Assembly (NCBI GenBank): GCA_024276995.1
Contig: JAJRWB010000046.1
Location: 24,552 to 88,551, forward strand
Length of the DNA stretch: 64,000 nucleotides
Direction of reading: 5' to 3'
DNA from: Candidatus Eiseniibacteriota bacterium
GTDB taxonomy: Bacteria; Orphanbacterota; Orphanbacteria; Orphanbacterales; Orphanbacteraceae
Shown here: positions 36,988-45,374 of the stretch, piece after piece
How positions within the stretch are numbered: the first letter of the stretch is position 1
Layout of the letters: each line of letters begins with the position of its first letter
The notes under the pieces: generated by a model
The model's database searches: none
Seen by the model: only the letters and a program-made list of their open reading frames with translations
Told to the model about the DNA's origin: nothing
Made by a program: the position numbers and the translations under genes

Positions 36988-37015
36988 TTTCCACCCTCCG
37001 CGCGATTTGTACTAT
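36988..37015 (+). promoter_or_regulatory. Weak promoter of the adenosine deaminase gene
   Basis: TTTCCA (36988-36993), 16-base spacer, TACTAT (37010-37015). The AT-rich TACTATATT is the only -10-like sequence in the gap. It lies back to back with the hflK promoter. Confidence 0.4.
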
Positions 37016-37058
37016 ATTTCGCGAAAGCCGTACACCCGTGAAGAAGGAGACCGTGCAT

Positions 37059-38087
37059 ATGCCCAGATCGAAAGAGGAAACGATCGAGTTCCTCCATACC
37101 CTTCCCCTGGCCGATGTGCACAGGCATTTCGACGGCGCCGTCCGCCCGCGCACGCTCTGGAATCTCTCGCAGACGTACTATTCCGCCATCCCCGGACTCG
37201 ACTACGACGGTTTCCGGGAGAAGCTCTCGTACGACGCCTCGCGGGATCGGACGCTCCTCGACTACCTCGACAAGTTCCATATTCCCCTTCAATACACGCA
37301 GTTCTTCGACAATATTCAGACCATCGCCGAAGAGATCGCGGAGGATGCATACGCCGACGGTGTGAGGCTTCTCGAATTGAGGCTCAACCCGACGATCCAC
37401 AGGCGTGCCGGGCTGACCTCCCGGCAGGTGCTCACGGCGGTGAGGAAGGGCCTGCGCGCGTGCGTCCGGCGCCACGCCGATCTCGAAGCGGGCATCATCG
37501 TGATCGCCATGCGGAACCACGGCGGGAACATGGCGAAAATCCTGCTGCGGGAAGTGGTAGGGGAGATGGAACAGTATCACAGCGGTATCGGCGTCGTCGG
37601 TTTCGACATCGCCGGTCCAGAGCGCCCTTTCCCGCCGGTCCTGTTCGTCGATACCTACGCTCTCGCGACGACCATGGGTTTCCACCGGACCGTCCACGCA
37701 GGCGAGGACGAAGGGCCGCGAAGCGTGTGGGACGCGGTCGAGTTGCTCGGCGCCGAGAGGCTCGGCCACGCGACGAGCGCCGGGCGGGATCGCGAGCTGA
37801 TCTCACGCTTGGCGAAAGACGGGATCGCCGTGGAGGTGTGTCTCACGTCGAACGTTCAGACCGGAGCCGTCGACCGGTTGAGCGATCATCCGCTCCCCCG
37901 TTTCCTGGAGGCGGGGGTGCCCGTCTGTCTTTCCACCGACAACCCGACCGTCTCCGGTGTGACCCTCGCCGGGGAGTACGCCACCGCCATCGAGATGTTC
38001 GACCTGAGCGACGACGACGTTCGGCGGCTCGTCAACATGTCGCGCCGGCATACGTTCATCACTTCCCGGGAGAATCGGTCCTGTTGA
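37059..38087 (+). CDS. add: Adenosine deaminase-family hydrolase
   Basis: 342 residues of the metal-dependent TIM-barrel deaminases. Zinc ligands His21 and His23 (DVHRHFDGA), catalytic Glu216 in HAGED with His213, the GHATS segment and Asp294 in LSTDNPT make up the site. ATG 37059 has AAGGAG nine bases upstream. It deaminates adenosine/deoxyadenosine or adenine. The second Asp of the usual TDDP motif, which contacts the purine ring, is Asn295, as in some actinobacterial enzymes, so specificity may differ. Its last 29 bases overlap the end of the convergent tricorn gene. Confidence 0.85.
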   Translation: MPRSKEETIEFLHTLPLADVHRHFDGAVRPRTLWNLSQTYYSAIPGLDYDGFREKLSYDASRDRTLLDYLDKFHIPLQYTQFFDNIQTIAEEIAEDAYADGVRLLELRLNPTIHRRAGLTSRQVLTAVRKGLRACVRRHADLEAGIIVIAMRNHGGNMAKILLREVVGEMEQYHSGIGVVGFDIAGPERPFPPVLFVDTYALATTMGFHRTVHAGEDEGPRSVWDAVELLGAERLGHATSAGRDRELISRLAKDGIAVEVCLTSNVQTGAVDRLSDHPLPRFLEAGVPVCLSTDNPTVSGVTLAGEYATAIEMFDLSDDDVRRLVNMSRRHTFITSRENRSC

Positions 38088-41000
38088 TCGCCCCGGGGGC
38101 GACCTTCTCGAGGAGCACTTCCACCGCCCGCTCGAGCTGCGCGTCGTTCCCCTTCGGCAGCTCCTCCGGAACCGAGGGGACGAAGATGTCGGGCGTGACG
38201 CCGTGGTTCTCCAGGTCGCGTCCGTCGAGGCTGAACCAGCCTGCGCCCGGTATCCGGAAGACCGTTCCGTCGATGAGCGAGACGTTCTGTGTGCCGATCA
38301 CCGCGCCGTACGTCGGGACGCCGAGCAGCGTTCCGAGGCCGAGGGTTTTGAAGGCGTGGGGAAAGATCTCGCCGTCCGAGTAGCTCCGTTCGTTGATCAA
38401 GCAGACGACCGGCTTGTCCCAGCGCTCCACCGGGTTGAAGCTGTCGCGCCGCTCCCGGCTCGTCATCCTGGCATAGGCCCGCCGTTGCAAGATGGTGATC
38501 ACCTGGTCATGGATCGATCCGCCGTTGTTGTAGCGGATGTCGAGAATCAATCCCTCCTTGTCGCCCGCCTCGGCCCAGAGATCCTTCTCGAATCGTTCGA
38601 TGTCGTGCGGGCCCATGGCGCTCATCCGAACGTAGCCGATGGCGCCGCCCGACAGGCTGTCGGTGAGCGCCCGGCTCCGGTCGACCCAATCTTCGTAGAT
38701 GTAACGGCGGATCGCCCCGCGCCCCTCGGGGATGATCGTCACCGTGCGCCGGTTCTTCCCGTCGGCGCTCGAGGCGAGCACGACGTCCACCTTCTCGTCC
38801 GCCTTGCCGTCCCACAGGTCGAAGTAATGCTCCCCAGTTCCCACGTCGACGCCGTCGACGCGGATCACGAAATCCCCTTCCCGCACGCGGTTCCCTTCGC
38901 GCACCGCGGGGCTGTCGTCGAACACCTTCCCCACGCGGACACCAGGCCCTTCGTAGGCGTCGTCGACGAGAAAACCGGTGGTCGCCGTGGAGGCGCCCTT
39001 CCCGCGGGGCGGGTAGACACCGAGGTGGGATGCGGAAAGCTCGCCGATCATCTCGCGGAGGACGTCGCTGAACTCCTCCACCGTGTAGGCCGCCGCCGCA
39101 CGGTCGGCGTACGCCAATCGAAGCGCCTTCCAGTCGACGCCGTGGAAGCGGGCGTCGTAGAAACCGTCGTAGAGGAGATTCCACGCCTCGTTGAATTTCT
39201 GCTTCCCCTCGGCCGCGAGATCGATGTTGACTCTCGCCGAAAACGCCACCGCCGAAGGCTTCCCCTCGACCGCGCCGCCGTCGTCGAAGCGGACGTGCCC
39301 GATCTTCCCGTGCCGGTGGAGGAAGAACAGTCCCCTTCCGTCCTTCTCGAAACGGAAGTTCGACGGCGCCCCCCCTCCCGACGTGAGCCGCGTGATCTTG
39401 TCGCCCTCGTCGTTCACGAGCCATAGATCGTCGGTGCCGAGCTGGTCGGAAAGGACGGCGTAGAACTTTCCATCCGGCGAGACGCAAAACGGGTTGTATC
39501 CGCCCGAAAGGCGCGTGACCGTAACCGTCCGGTCGTAGAGATGGTCGAAATCGATCTTCACGATGGCCGCTTTCTCCTCCCCTGCTTCCTCCCCATCCTC
39601 CTTCTTCCCGTCTTTCTCCTCCTCTTCGGCTTCCTCGGCGCGCTCGTCGTCGCTCTTTCGAGCCGCCTCCTTCGTGAGCCAAGTGTAACGGAGCCAGAGG
39701 TTGCCGTAGTCGTCCCGTGTCGCCCAGGCGAGACGCTCCCCGTCGGCGGTCCAGAAGGGGGAGTAGTCGTCCATTGGGCTGCGCGAGATGTTGTACGCCT
39801 CGCCGCTCCCGTCGGCGGGAAAGATGTAGACATCCTCGAGGGAGCCGAGATTCGACATCGACCCGGCGAGCCATTTCGAGTCGGGCGACCATCGGGTGTA
39901 GAGCACGTCGGGCGAGTCGAGCACCCTTTTCTCCCCTTTGCCGTCCGTGCCGATCACCCACGGGTAGCCGATCCCCCTGAGGAAGGCGATCTTTTCACCG
40001 TCGGGCGACGGCACGGGGAAGCGATCGTTTTCCGGCGAATCGGTGAGCCGCTCGGTTTCGATGCGGCGCGAGCGCGAGAGCCTCGTCTCCTCGTCGTCCA
40101 CCGAGCGAACGGCGTATATGTCGCCGTTTCCGGCGCGATCCGATTCGAAGTAGAGCGTCGTGCCATCGATCGACCAGGCGACATGCCTCTCCCGGGCGGC
40201 GGTGTCGGTAATTCTTCTGAGATGATCGGTAGCCTCGCCGTCATCGAGACCGAGGACGAAGATCTCGCCGTGCACTGAAAAGGCGATCTCCTCTCCGTCG
40301 GGAGAAAGGGCGAAGTCGGTCGCATTGTCGGTGAACGTCTCTTTGCGGACGGCGTTCCACTTCTCATCGCTTCGCGCGACGATCGAAAGCTCCGAAGGCG
40401 CCCCGCCACCCGTGGGAACGGTCCAGATCTTTCCATGCCGTTCATAGGCGATCCGTTTTCCGTCCGCCGATATGAAGGCGGATTCGATCGACCAACCGTC
40501 ATGCTTCGTGATCTCTGCCGGCTTCCCCACGCGCCGCGGCGGATCGGAGTCGAGATCGACGGCGATCCGCCAGATATTCGCCGTGGAGTCGTCCCCCTCG
40601 GAGACGTAGTAGATCGAGCGGCCGTCGGCGGCCCACATCGGCGCGTCGTCGTCTCCTTCCCAGTCGGTGAGTCGAACGCTTGCCCCGCCGCCGATACGGC
40701 GGAGGTAAAGGTCCCGGCTCGCCGAACCGCGGTAATGCTTCCTCCACCACGGCGTGTATCCCTTCACCCAGCAGATCCACTTCCCGTCGGGCGACAGCGC
40801 CGCGCCGACGGTGCGGTCGCGAATGAGCGCCGCCGGCAACGACCGGCCCGACCGTGTGGTGTAGAGATACGGGTTGAACGACTCCCGGTTGCTGGTGAAA
40901 AGGAGATCGTTTCCGTTGCCGCTCCAGCCGACTAGCATGTCGTCGGCGCTGTGCCACGTGAGCCGCCGCGGCCGGCCGCCTTTCTTGTCGATCACGAAGA

Positions 41001-41373
41001 GGTCGTCGTTCCCGTGGCGGTTCGACGAGAAGGCGACTCGCTTTCCGTCGGCGGACCAGCGCGGTGCGTGGTCGTACGCGTTATGGACGGTGAGACGGCG
41101 CGCCTCACCGCCCCGGGCGGAGACGATCCAGATGTCGCCCATCCAGGTGAACGCGATTTCGCTTCCGTCGGGGGAGATCGCGGGATCGCCCGCGCCGAGG
41201 ATCGCCGCCTCCTCCGCTGCCGGCGGTGTGGCGGGAGCGGGATCGGCAGCGACAAGATGTACGCCGGCGAGGAGAAGGATAAGGGCGAGAGCGAGAGCGA
41301 TTCTCCTCTTGGCGAGGGGATGTCCGCAGGCCATTCGGGAGAGACGCGTCGCGCTTTGACGGATCGAATTCAT
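38059..41373 (-). CDS. Secreted tricorn-type protease (S41)
   Basis: 1104 residues. ATG 41373 follows AGGAGG by ten bases and opens a signal peptide (long basic n-region, hydrophobic core to about residue 48). N-terminal half: two TolB/WD-like beta-propellers (many SPDG and DG-x-x-I-x-[FY] repeats, about 60-660), interrupted by an acidic/lysine insert near 590-625 (DDERAEEAEEEEKDGKKEDG). Then a PDZ domain (about 835-925) and the S41 catalytic region with the SASHLG histidine (about 805) and nucleophile near Ser999 in NERSYSDGEIF. It should cut peptides in the periplasm or outside the cell. Cytoplasmic archaeal tricorn has no signal peptide. The stop lies 29 bases inside the convergent add gene. 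Confidence 0.88.
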   Translation of the reverse strand: MNSIRQSATRLSRMACGHPLAKRRIALALALILLLAGVHLVAADPAPATPPAAEEAAILGAGDPAISPDGSEIAFTWMGDIWIVSARGGEARRLTVHNAYDHAPRWSADGKRVAFSSNRHGNDDLFVIDKKGGRPRRLTWHSADDMLVGWSGNGNDLLFTSNRESFNPYLYTTRSGRSLPAALIRDRTVGAALSPDGKWICWVKGYTPWWRKHYRGSASRDLYLRRIGGGASVRLTDWEGDDDAPMWAADGRSIYYVSEGDDSTANIWRIAVDLDSDPPRRVGKPAEITKHDGWSIESAFISADGKRIAYERHGKIWTVPTGGGAPSELSIVARSDEKWNAVRKETFTDNATDFALSPDGEEIAFSVHGEIFVLGLDDGEATDHLRRITDTAARERHVAWSIDGTTLYFESDRAGNGDIYAVRSVDDEETRLSRSRRIETERLTDSPENDRFPVPSPDGEKIAFLRGIGYPWVIGTDGKGEKRVLDSPDVLYTRWSPDSKWLAGSMSNLGSLEDVYIFPADGSGEAYNISRSPMDDYSPFWTADGERLAWATRDDYGNLWLRYTWLTKEAARKSDDERAEEAEEEEKDGKKEDGEEAGEEKAAIVKIDFDHLYDRTVTVTRLSGGYNPFCVSPDGKFYAVLSDQLGTDDLWLVNDEGDKITRLTSGGGAPSNFRFEKDGRGLFFLHRHGKIGHVRFDDGGAVEGKPSAVAFSARVNIDLAAEGKQKFNEAWNLLYDGFYDARFHGVDWKALRLAYADRAAAAYTVEEFSDVLREMIGELSASHLGVYPPRGKGASTATTGFLVDDAYEGPGVRVGKVFDDSPAVREGNRVREGDFVIRVDGVDVGTGEHYFDLWDGKADEKVDVVLASSADGKNRRTVTIIPEGRGAIRRYIYEDWVDRSRALTDSLSGGAIGYVRMSAMGPHDIERFEKDLWAEAGDKEGLILDIRYNNGGSIHDQVITILQRRAYARMTSRERRDSFNPVERWDKPVVCLINERSYSDGEIFPHAFKTLGLGTLLGVPTYGAVIGTQNVSLIDGTVFRIPGAGWFSLDGRDLENHGVTPDIFVPSVPEELPKGNDAQLERAVEVLLEKVAPGAINRTDSPGK

Positions 41374-41452
41374 TCGAAAAGAACCTCCTGGGAAGAGGGA
41401 GAACACTCGAAGCGCCGGCGGAGCATCGCCGGCATCGCCGGGAAGTCGAGTG

Positions 41453-41481
41453 ATCATAGCACGGCGCCCTTCGTCCGTCAC
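41453..41481 (-). promoter_or_regulatory. Promoter of the tricorn gene
   Basis: Minus strand GTGACG (-35, 41476-41481), 17-base spacer, TATGAT (-10, 41453-41458), about 80 bases before ATG 41373. Confidence 0.55.
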
Positions 41482-41653
41482 CGGCTCGCACCCGCCGGGA
41501 CGGGCTCGCCCGGAGGCGATACCTATCGTCCGACGCCGGCCGTCTCGACAGAGGAGGGGGGAATCGGGTAGAGTCACACCCGGCCGGGAGGAAGGCGCGG
41601 CGCGTGCGTTGCCGAGAAATCCACCGATAAGAGTCTCGGGAGGCGAAAGGCCG

Positions 41654-42418
41654 ATGGGCGAGAAGTCGCGGCGGGCGGAAGTGACGGTCCTCTACTTCGG
41701 ACCGGCATCGGATGCGGCGGGCACGCCGCGCGAGACGATCGCCATCGAACCGGGGTCGTCGCTCGCCGATCTTTTCGAACGGCTCTGCGAGCGCCATCCT
41801 TCTCTTCGCGGCCGGGCCCGCTTTCTCCGCTTCGCGCTGAACCAGGAGTACGTCGATTTCGCGCTCCCTTCGCCCGGCGCCGGCGAGGACGATCGGGGCG
41901 AAGCGCCTGCCGAGTCCGGGGGCGAAGGTCCGGCCCTCTCCGACGGCGACGAGGTCGCCCTGATCCCCCCCGTGGCGGGGGGTGTGGAGGAGCCGGTGGT
42001 GGAGCTCACCGACGGACCGATCGACTTCACCCGTCTCGTCGAGAGCGTTCGCGCCGATCATGCCGGGGCGGTCTGTCTCTTTCTCGGCACCGTTCGTGCC
42101 GAGGGGGACGCCGCCGGCCCGCTCGAGGCGCTCGAATACACCGCGTACAAGGAGATGGCCTCAGCCGAGCTGCGCAAGATCGCCGCGGCCGTCTTGGAGG
42201 ATCTCGACCTGACCGGCGTTGCGGTGGCGCACCGCCTCGGCACGATGACCGTCGGCGAGGTATCGGTGGCATTGGCCGTTTCGGCGCCCCACCGGAAGGA
42301 GGCGTTCGCCGGCTGCCGCCGGGTGATCGATCGGCTGAAAGAGAGCGTCCCGATCTGGCAGCGGGAAATCTGGCGCCGCAAAGAGGCGACGTGGGTCGAC
42401 CCGGAGAGGGAGGGATAG
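41654..42418 (+). CDS. MoaD-MoaE fusion, molybdopterin synthase
   Basis: 254 residues. ATG 41654 follows GGGAGG. Residues 9-110 are MoaD (VTVLYFGPASDAAG to DGDEVALIPPVAGG) with an Ala/Gly/Glu-rich insert at about 73-95. Residues 115-250 are MoaE (FTRLVESVRADHAGAVCLFLGTVR, EYTAYKEMASAEL, AHRLGTMTVGE). The Gly109-Gly110 pair that carries the thiocarboxylate in free MoaD is internal, so the protein must be cut after it, as described for the mycobacterial MoaX fusion, or work unconventionally. In the MoaE part the lysine matching E. coli Lys119 is kept (Lys229), but that matching Lys126 is Gln236 (PIWQRE). It makes molybdopterin from precursor Z. Confidence 0.85.
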   Translation: MGEKSRRAEVTVLYFGPASDAAGTPRETIAIEPGSSLADLFERLCERHPSLRGRARFLRFALNQEYVDFALPSPGAGEDDRGEAPAESGGEGPALSDGDEVALIPPVAGGVEEPVVELTDGPIDFTRLVESVRADHAGAVCLFLGTVRAEGDAAGPLEALEYTAYKEMASAELRKIAAAVLEDLDLTGVAVAHRLGTMTVGEVSVALAVSAPHRKEAFAGCRRVIDRLKESVPIWQREIWRRKEATWVDPEREG

Positions 42419-42420
42419 GA

Positions 42421-43107
42421 TTGGCGAGGGAATCTCTTGCGCGGCGGAAGGAGCGGGCGGGAAGGATCACGGCGAAGCTGGCGCGCCTCTACCCCGATGC
42501 CGACTGCGCACTCGATCACTCGTCGGCGCTCGAACTTCTCGTGGCGACGATCCTCTCGGCGCAATCGACCGACGCCACGGTGAATCGGGTGACGCCGGAA
42601 CTCTTCCGGTCGTACCGCGCCGCCGCCGACTACGCCGCCGCCGATCCATCCCGTTTCGAGGAGCAGATCCGGCCGACCGGTTTCTTCCGCCAGAAGACGA
42701 AGAACATTCTCGGCGCCGCCGGCAGGCTGGTCGACGAGTTCGGCGGGGAGGTCCCTTCCACCATGGAGGAGCTGGTGCGTCTTCCCGGGGTGGCCCGCAA
42801 GACGGCGAACGTCATCTTGGGGACGTGGTTCTCGAAGAACGAGGGGATCGCCGTGGATACCCACGTCGGACGGCTTGCTCACAGGCTCGGGTTGACCTGG
42901 CGGAGCCGGGACAGCAAGGACGCGGTGAAGATCGAAAAGGACCTGATGGAACTGATCCCGCGCCGCCGCTGGACCTCCGCCGGCCACGCGATCATCCTTC
43001 ACGGGAGAAATATTTGCGACGCCCGCCGTCCCGACTGCGACTCGTGCACCCTCGCTTCCGACTGCCCCTCCGCGGGAAAAGCAGTGCCGCCCTCCCGGCG
43101 CGGCTGA
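42421..43107 (+). CDS. nth: Endonuclease III
   Basis: 228 residues. TTG 42421 is favoured: GGAGGG lies six bases upstream, three bases after the moaD-moaE stop, and the Nth N-terminus begins there. Helix-hairpin-helix LPGVARKTANVIL holds catalytic Lys127. Asp146 lies in VDTHVGRLAHRLGL. The C-terminal C-x6-C-x2-C-x5-C (CDARRPDCDSCTLASDC) binds a [4Fe-4S] cluster. It removes oxidised pyrimidines in base excision repair. It is co-transcribed with the molybdopterin synthase fusion, apparently without functional link. Confidence 0.93.
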   Translation: MARESLARRKERAGRITAKLARLYPDADCALDHSSALELLVATILSAQSTDATVNRVTPELFRSYRAAADYAAADPSRFEEQIRPTGFFRQKTKNILGAAGRLVDEFGGEVPSTMEELVRLPGVARKTANVILGTWFSKNEGIAVDTHVGRLAHRLGLTWRSRDSKDAVKIEKDLMELIPRRRWTSAGHAIILHGRNICDARRPDCDSCTLASDCPSAGKAVPPSRRG

Positions 43108-43159
43108 GCGCTTCGACGCGCCGCGAGAACCGTGCCGCGATCCGCGTCGCGAAAAGGCA

Positions 43160-43177
43160 GGGGGAGCCGTCTCCCCC
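43160..43177 (-). terminator. Terminator of the oligoendopeptidase gene
   Basis: GGGGGAG (43160-43166) pairs with CTCCCCC (43171-43177) around a CCGT loop. On the minus strand CTTTTC follows within a few bases. It lies between the convergent nth and peptidase stops. Confidence 0.5.
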
Positions 43178-43229
43178 CGCCTTCCGATTCACCTTCGCCC
43201 GATCGGCTCTTGACCGGGCCCGATACCCG

Positions 43230-45113
43230 TCAATTCTCTTCGTGAAGGAGCTCGCCGAGCTGGTCGACGAGGTCGGCGAGAAGATCGCATGTCGCCTGGA
43301 TCGGTTTGGGCGTGGTGAGATCGACGCCCGCCTTCTTGAGAAGATCGTTCGGGTATTCGCTCGAGCCGCTCTTGAGGAAGTTGAGGTACGCCTCGAGGGC
43401 GCCCGGTTCGCCTGCGAGGATCTTCCGTGAGATCGCGGTGGCCGCTGCGTACGACGTGGCGTACTTGTAGACGTAATAGTTCCTGTAGAAATGCCCGATC
43501 CTCCCCCAGCCGATCGACGAGCGCTCCGGGTAATGGACCACCGGCCCGGAGTATTTCTTCAGCAGATCGCCGTAAACCTTGTCGAGCGACTCCACCGTGA
43601 GAGGTTCCCCGTTCTCCACCATCTTGTGCGCCGTGTGCTCGAACTCGGCGAACTCGACCTGGGTGTAGACCGTCCCGATGATCTGCTTGATGTAGAAATT
43701 GATCAGATAGATCCGCTTTTGCCTGTCCTTCTCGTGGTTGAGCATATAGTTGAGAAGGATCGCCTCGTTCGTGGTGGAGGCGACTTCGGCGACGTAAAGA
43801 ACGTAATCGGCGTAAGGGGGGGGTTGGTTGTTCATCGTGTAGAAGGTGTGCATCGAATGGCCCATCTCGTGGGCCACGGTCGACACGTCCTCGAGCTTGT
43901 TCTGGTAGTTGAGCAGCATGAAGGGGCCGCCCGTGGCGAGACCGCCCCAGCTGTAGGCACCGCTCCGCTTCCCCTCGTTCTCGTAGACATCGACGATGTG
44001 GGAGTCGAACAGCTTTTTCATGTCGGAAATATACTGTTCACCGAGAGGCTTCAGCCCTTCGACGATCATCTCCACCGCCTTGTCGTACGGCACGTCCTCA
44101 TCGATCTCCGGAGTAAGGGGGAGGTAGAGGTCCCAGTGGGAGAGCGTGTCGATGCCGAGCACCTCCGACCGGATTTCGTTGTACCTGTGAAGCGGTTCGA
44201 GGTTCCGGTTCACCGTGGCGATCAGGTTCTCGAGAAGCTCGACGTCGATGTTGTCGGCGAAAAGCGCCCTTTCGGCGCACGTCTCGAAATGCCGGGCGCG
44301 GGTGTAGAAGAGATCCTTCTTCATCGCCCCGTCGAGGGCGGCCGCGTTGGTGTTCACGATTTTTTCATATCCGTCGTAGTACGTGTTCCACGCCCGTTCC
44401 CGGACATCGCGGTCGGGATCGTTCATGTAGGTCGCATATCGCGCCTCGGTCATCTCCACTTCGTTCGAATCGCCGTCGAGGAAGGTGCCGAATTTCAGAT
44501 CGGCGTTCGTCATCTGGCCGAACACGGCGGATGGAACGGCGGTGACATCCCCGGCGAGGGAAAGGATCCTCTCCTCCTTTTCGCTCAGCACGTGCTCTTG
44601 CTGTCGCCAAAGATCGTCGAACTTCTGCCTGTACACGGCGAGTTCCTCCGATTCGTCGAAGAAGGAGAGCACCTTCTCGCGGGGAATCGAGACGAGTTCG
44701 GGCGTCACCCAGGACATGGCGGAGCTTACCTCCGTGCCGAGCGTCTGCACCCGCTGCCAGAGCGCCTGGTTTTCCGATACCCGCATATCCTGGTGGAAGT
44801 TCAGCCCGGCATAGACCTGCAGCCTGTCCATGATGAGGGAGAGTTCCTCGCTCCCCTTCTCGAATCGAAGGAGCGTCTCGGCCGATTCGCCCAGGTGTCC
44901 GCGGAATTCCTCGATTTCCGGGAGAAGCGATTTCACTTTATCGAAATCGGCCTCCCACCGGTCGGTCGATTCGTAGATCTTCGTGAGATCCCACTTGTAC
45001 TTGGCATCGATGTCCGCCCGGTCCGTGGCGCCCTGCGCCTGGAGGTGGACGGGAAAAAGCGCGGCGAAGCACAGGAGCGCCGCCGGGATCGAAAACTTCG
45101 CGAACGTCTTCAC
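43230..45113 (-). CDS. pepF: Secreted oligoendopeptidase F-type metallopeptidase (M3)
   Basis: 627 residues. GTG 45113 follows GAGGA by seven bases and opens a signal peptide (MKTFAKFSIPAALLCFAALF, cleavage near LQAQ). The M3B core follows: helical N-domain, then zinc-binding HEMGH at 415-419 with the downstream Glu in EVASTTNEAI, and the RSSIGWGRIGHFYRNYYVYKYATSY lid. PepF enzymes cleave peptides of 7-17 residues and are normally cytoplasmic. The signal peptide makes this one periplasmic or exported. It is divergent from an M32 carboxypeptidase gene and two genes from tricorn. Confidence 0.88.
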   Translation of the reverse strand: MKTFAKFSIPAALLCFAALFPVHLQAQGATDRADIDAKYKWDLTKIYESTDRWEADFDKVKSLLPEIEEFRGHLGESAETLLRFEKGSEELSLIMDRLQVYAGLNFHQDMRVSENQALWQRVQTLGTEVSSAMSWVTPELVSIPREKVLSFFDESEELAVYRQKFDDLWRQQEHVLSEKEERILSLAGDVTAVPSAVFGQMTNADLKFGTFLDGDSNEVEMTEARYATYMNDPDRDVRERAWNTYYDGYEKIVNTNAAALDGAMKKDLFYTRARHFETCAERALFADNIDVELLENLIATVNRNLEPLHRYNEIRSEVLGIDTLSHWDLYLPLTPEIDEDVPYDKAVEMIVEGLKPLGEQYISDMKKLFDSHIVDVYENEGKRSGAYSWGGLATGGPFMLLNYQNKLEDVSTVAHEMGHSMHTFYTMNNQPPPYADYVLYVAEVASTTNEAILLNYMLNHEKDRQKRIYLINFYIKQIIGTVYTQVEFAEFEHTAHKMVENGEPLTVESLDKVYGDLLKKYSGPVVHYPERSSIGWGRIGHFYRNYYVYKYATSYAAATAISRKILAGEPGALEAYLNFLKSGSSEYPNDLLKKAGVDLTTPKPIQATCDLLADLVDQLGELLHEEN

Positions 45114-45197
45114 AGGTTGTTCCTCACGGGTTGTTCCCGCGCTGCGCGGGAGTGATCGAACTCCGGGGACGAAAAAAGAGGAATTCGGAGTCGATTG

Positions 45198-45226
45198 AGA
45201 CTACCCGATCGGTCCCCGGCGCGCAA
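45198..45226 (-). promoter_or_regulatory. Promoter of the oligoendopeptidase gene
   Basis: Minus strand TTGCGC (-35, 45221-45226), 17-base spacer, TAGTCT (-10, 45198-45203). Confidence 0.5.
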
Positions 45227-45263
45227 GGCCGCCGTCGGACCCGGTGATCGGCCGCCGGCGTGC

Positions 45264-45292
45264 TGGACGGAGAGGGACGATTCGGGCATACT
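45264..45292 (+). promoter_or_regulatory. Promoter of the M32 carboxypeptidase gene
   Basis: TGGACG (-35, 45264-45269), 17-base spacer, CATACT (-10, 45287-45292), the same -10 sequence as the glycogen promoter. Confidence 0.5.
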
Positions 45293-45374
45293 GACCCGAA
45301 TCAGGCGCATCTACGCCCCGGCGCCGGCGCGACGGTGTCGTACGGCCCACCCCCACGCGAGGAGCGAAAGGATT

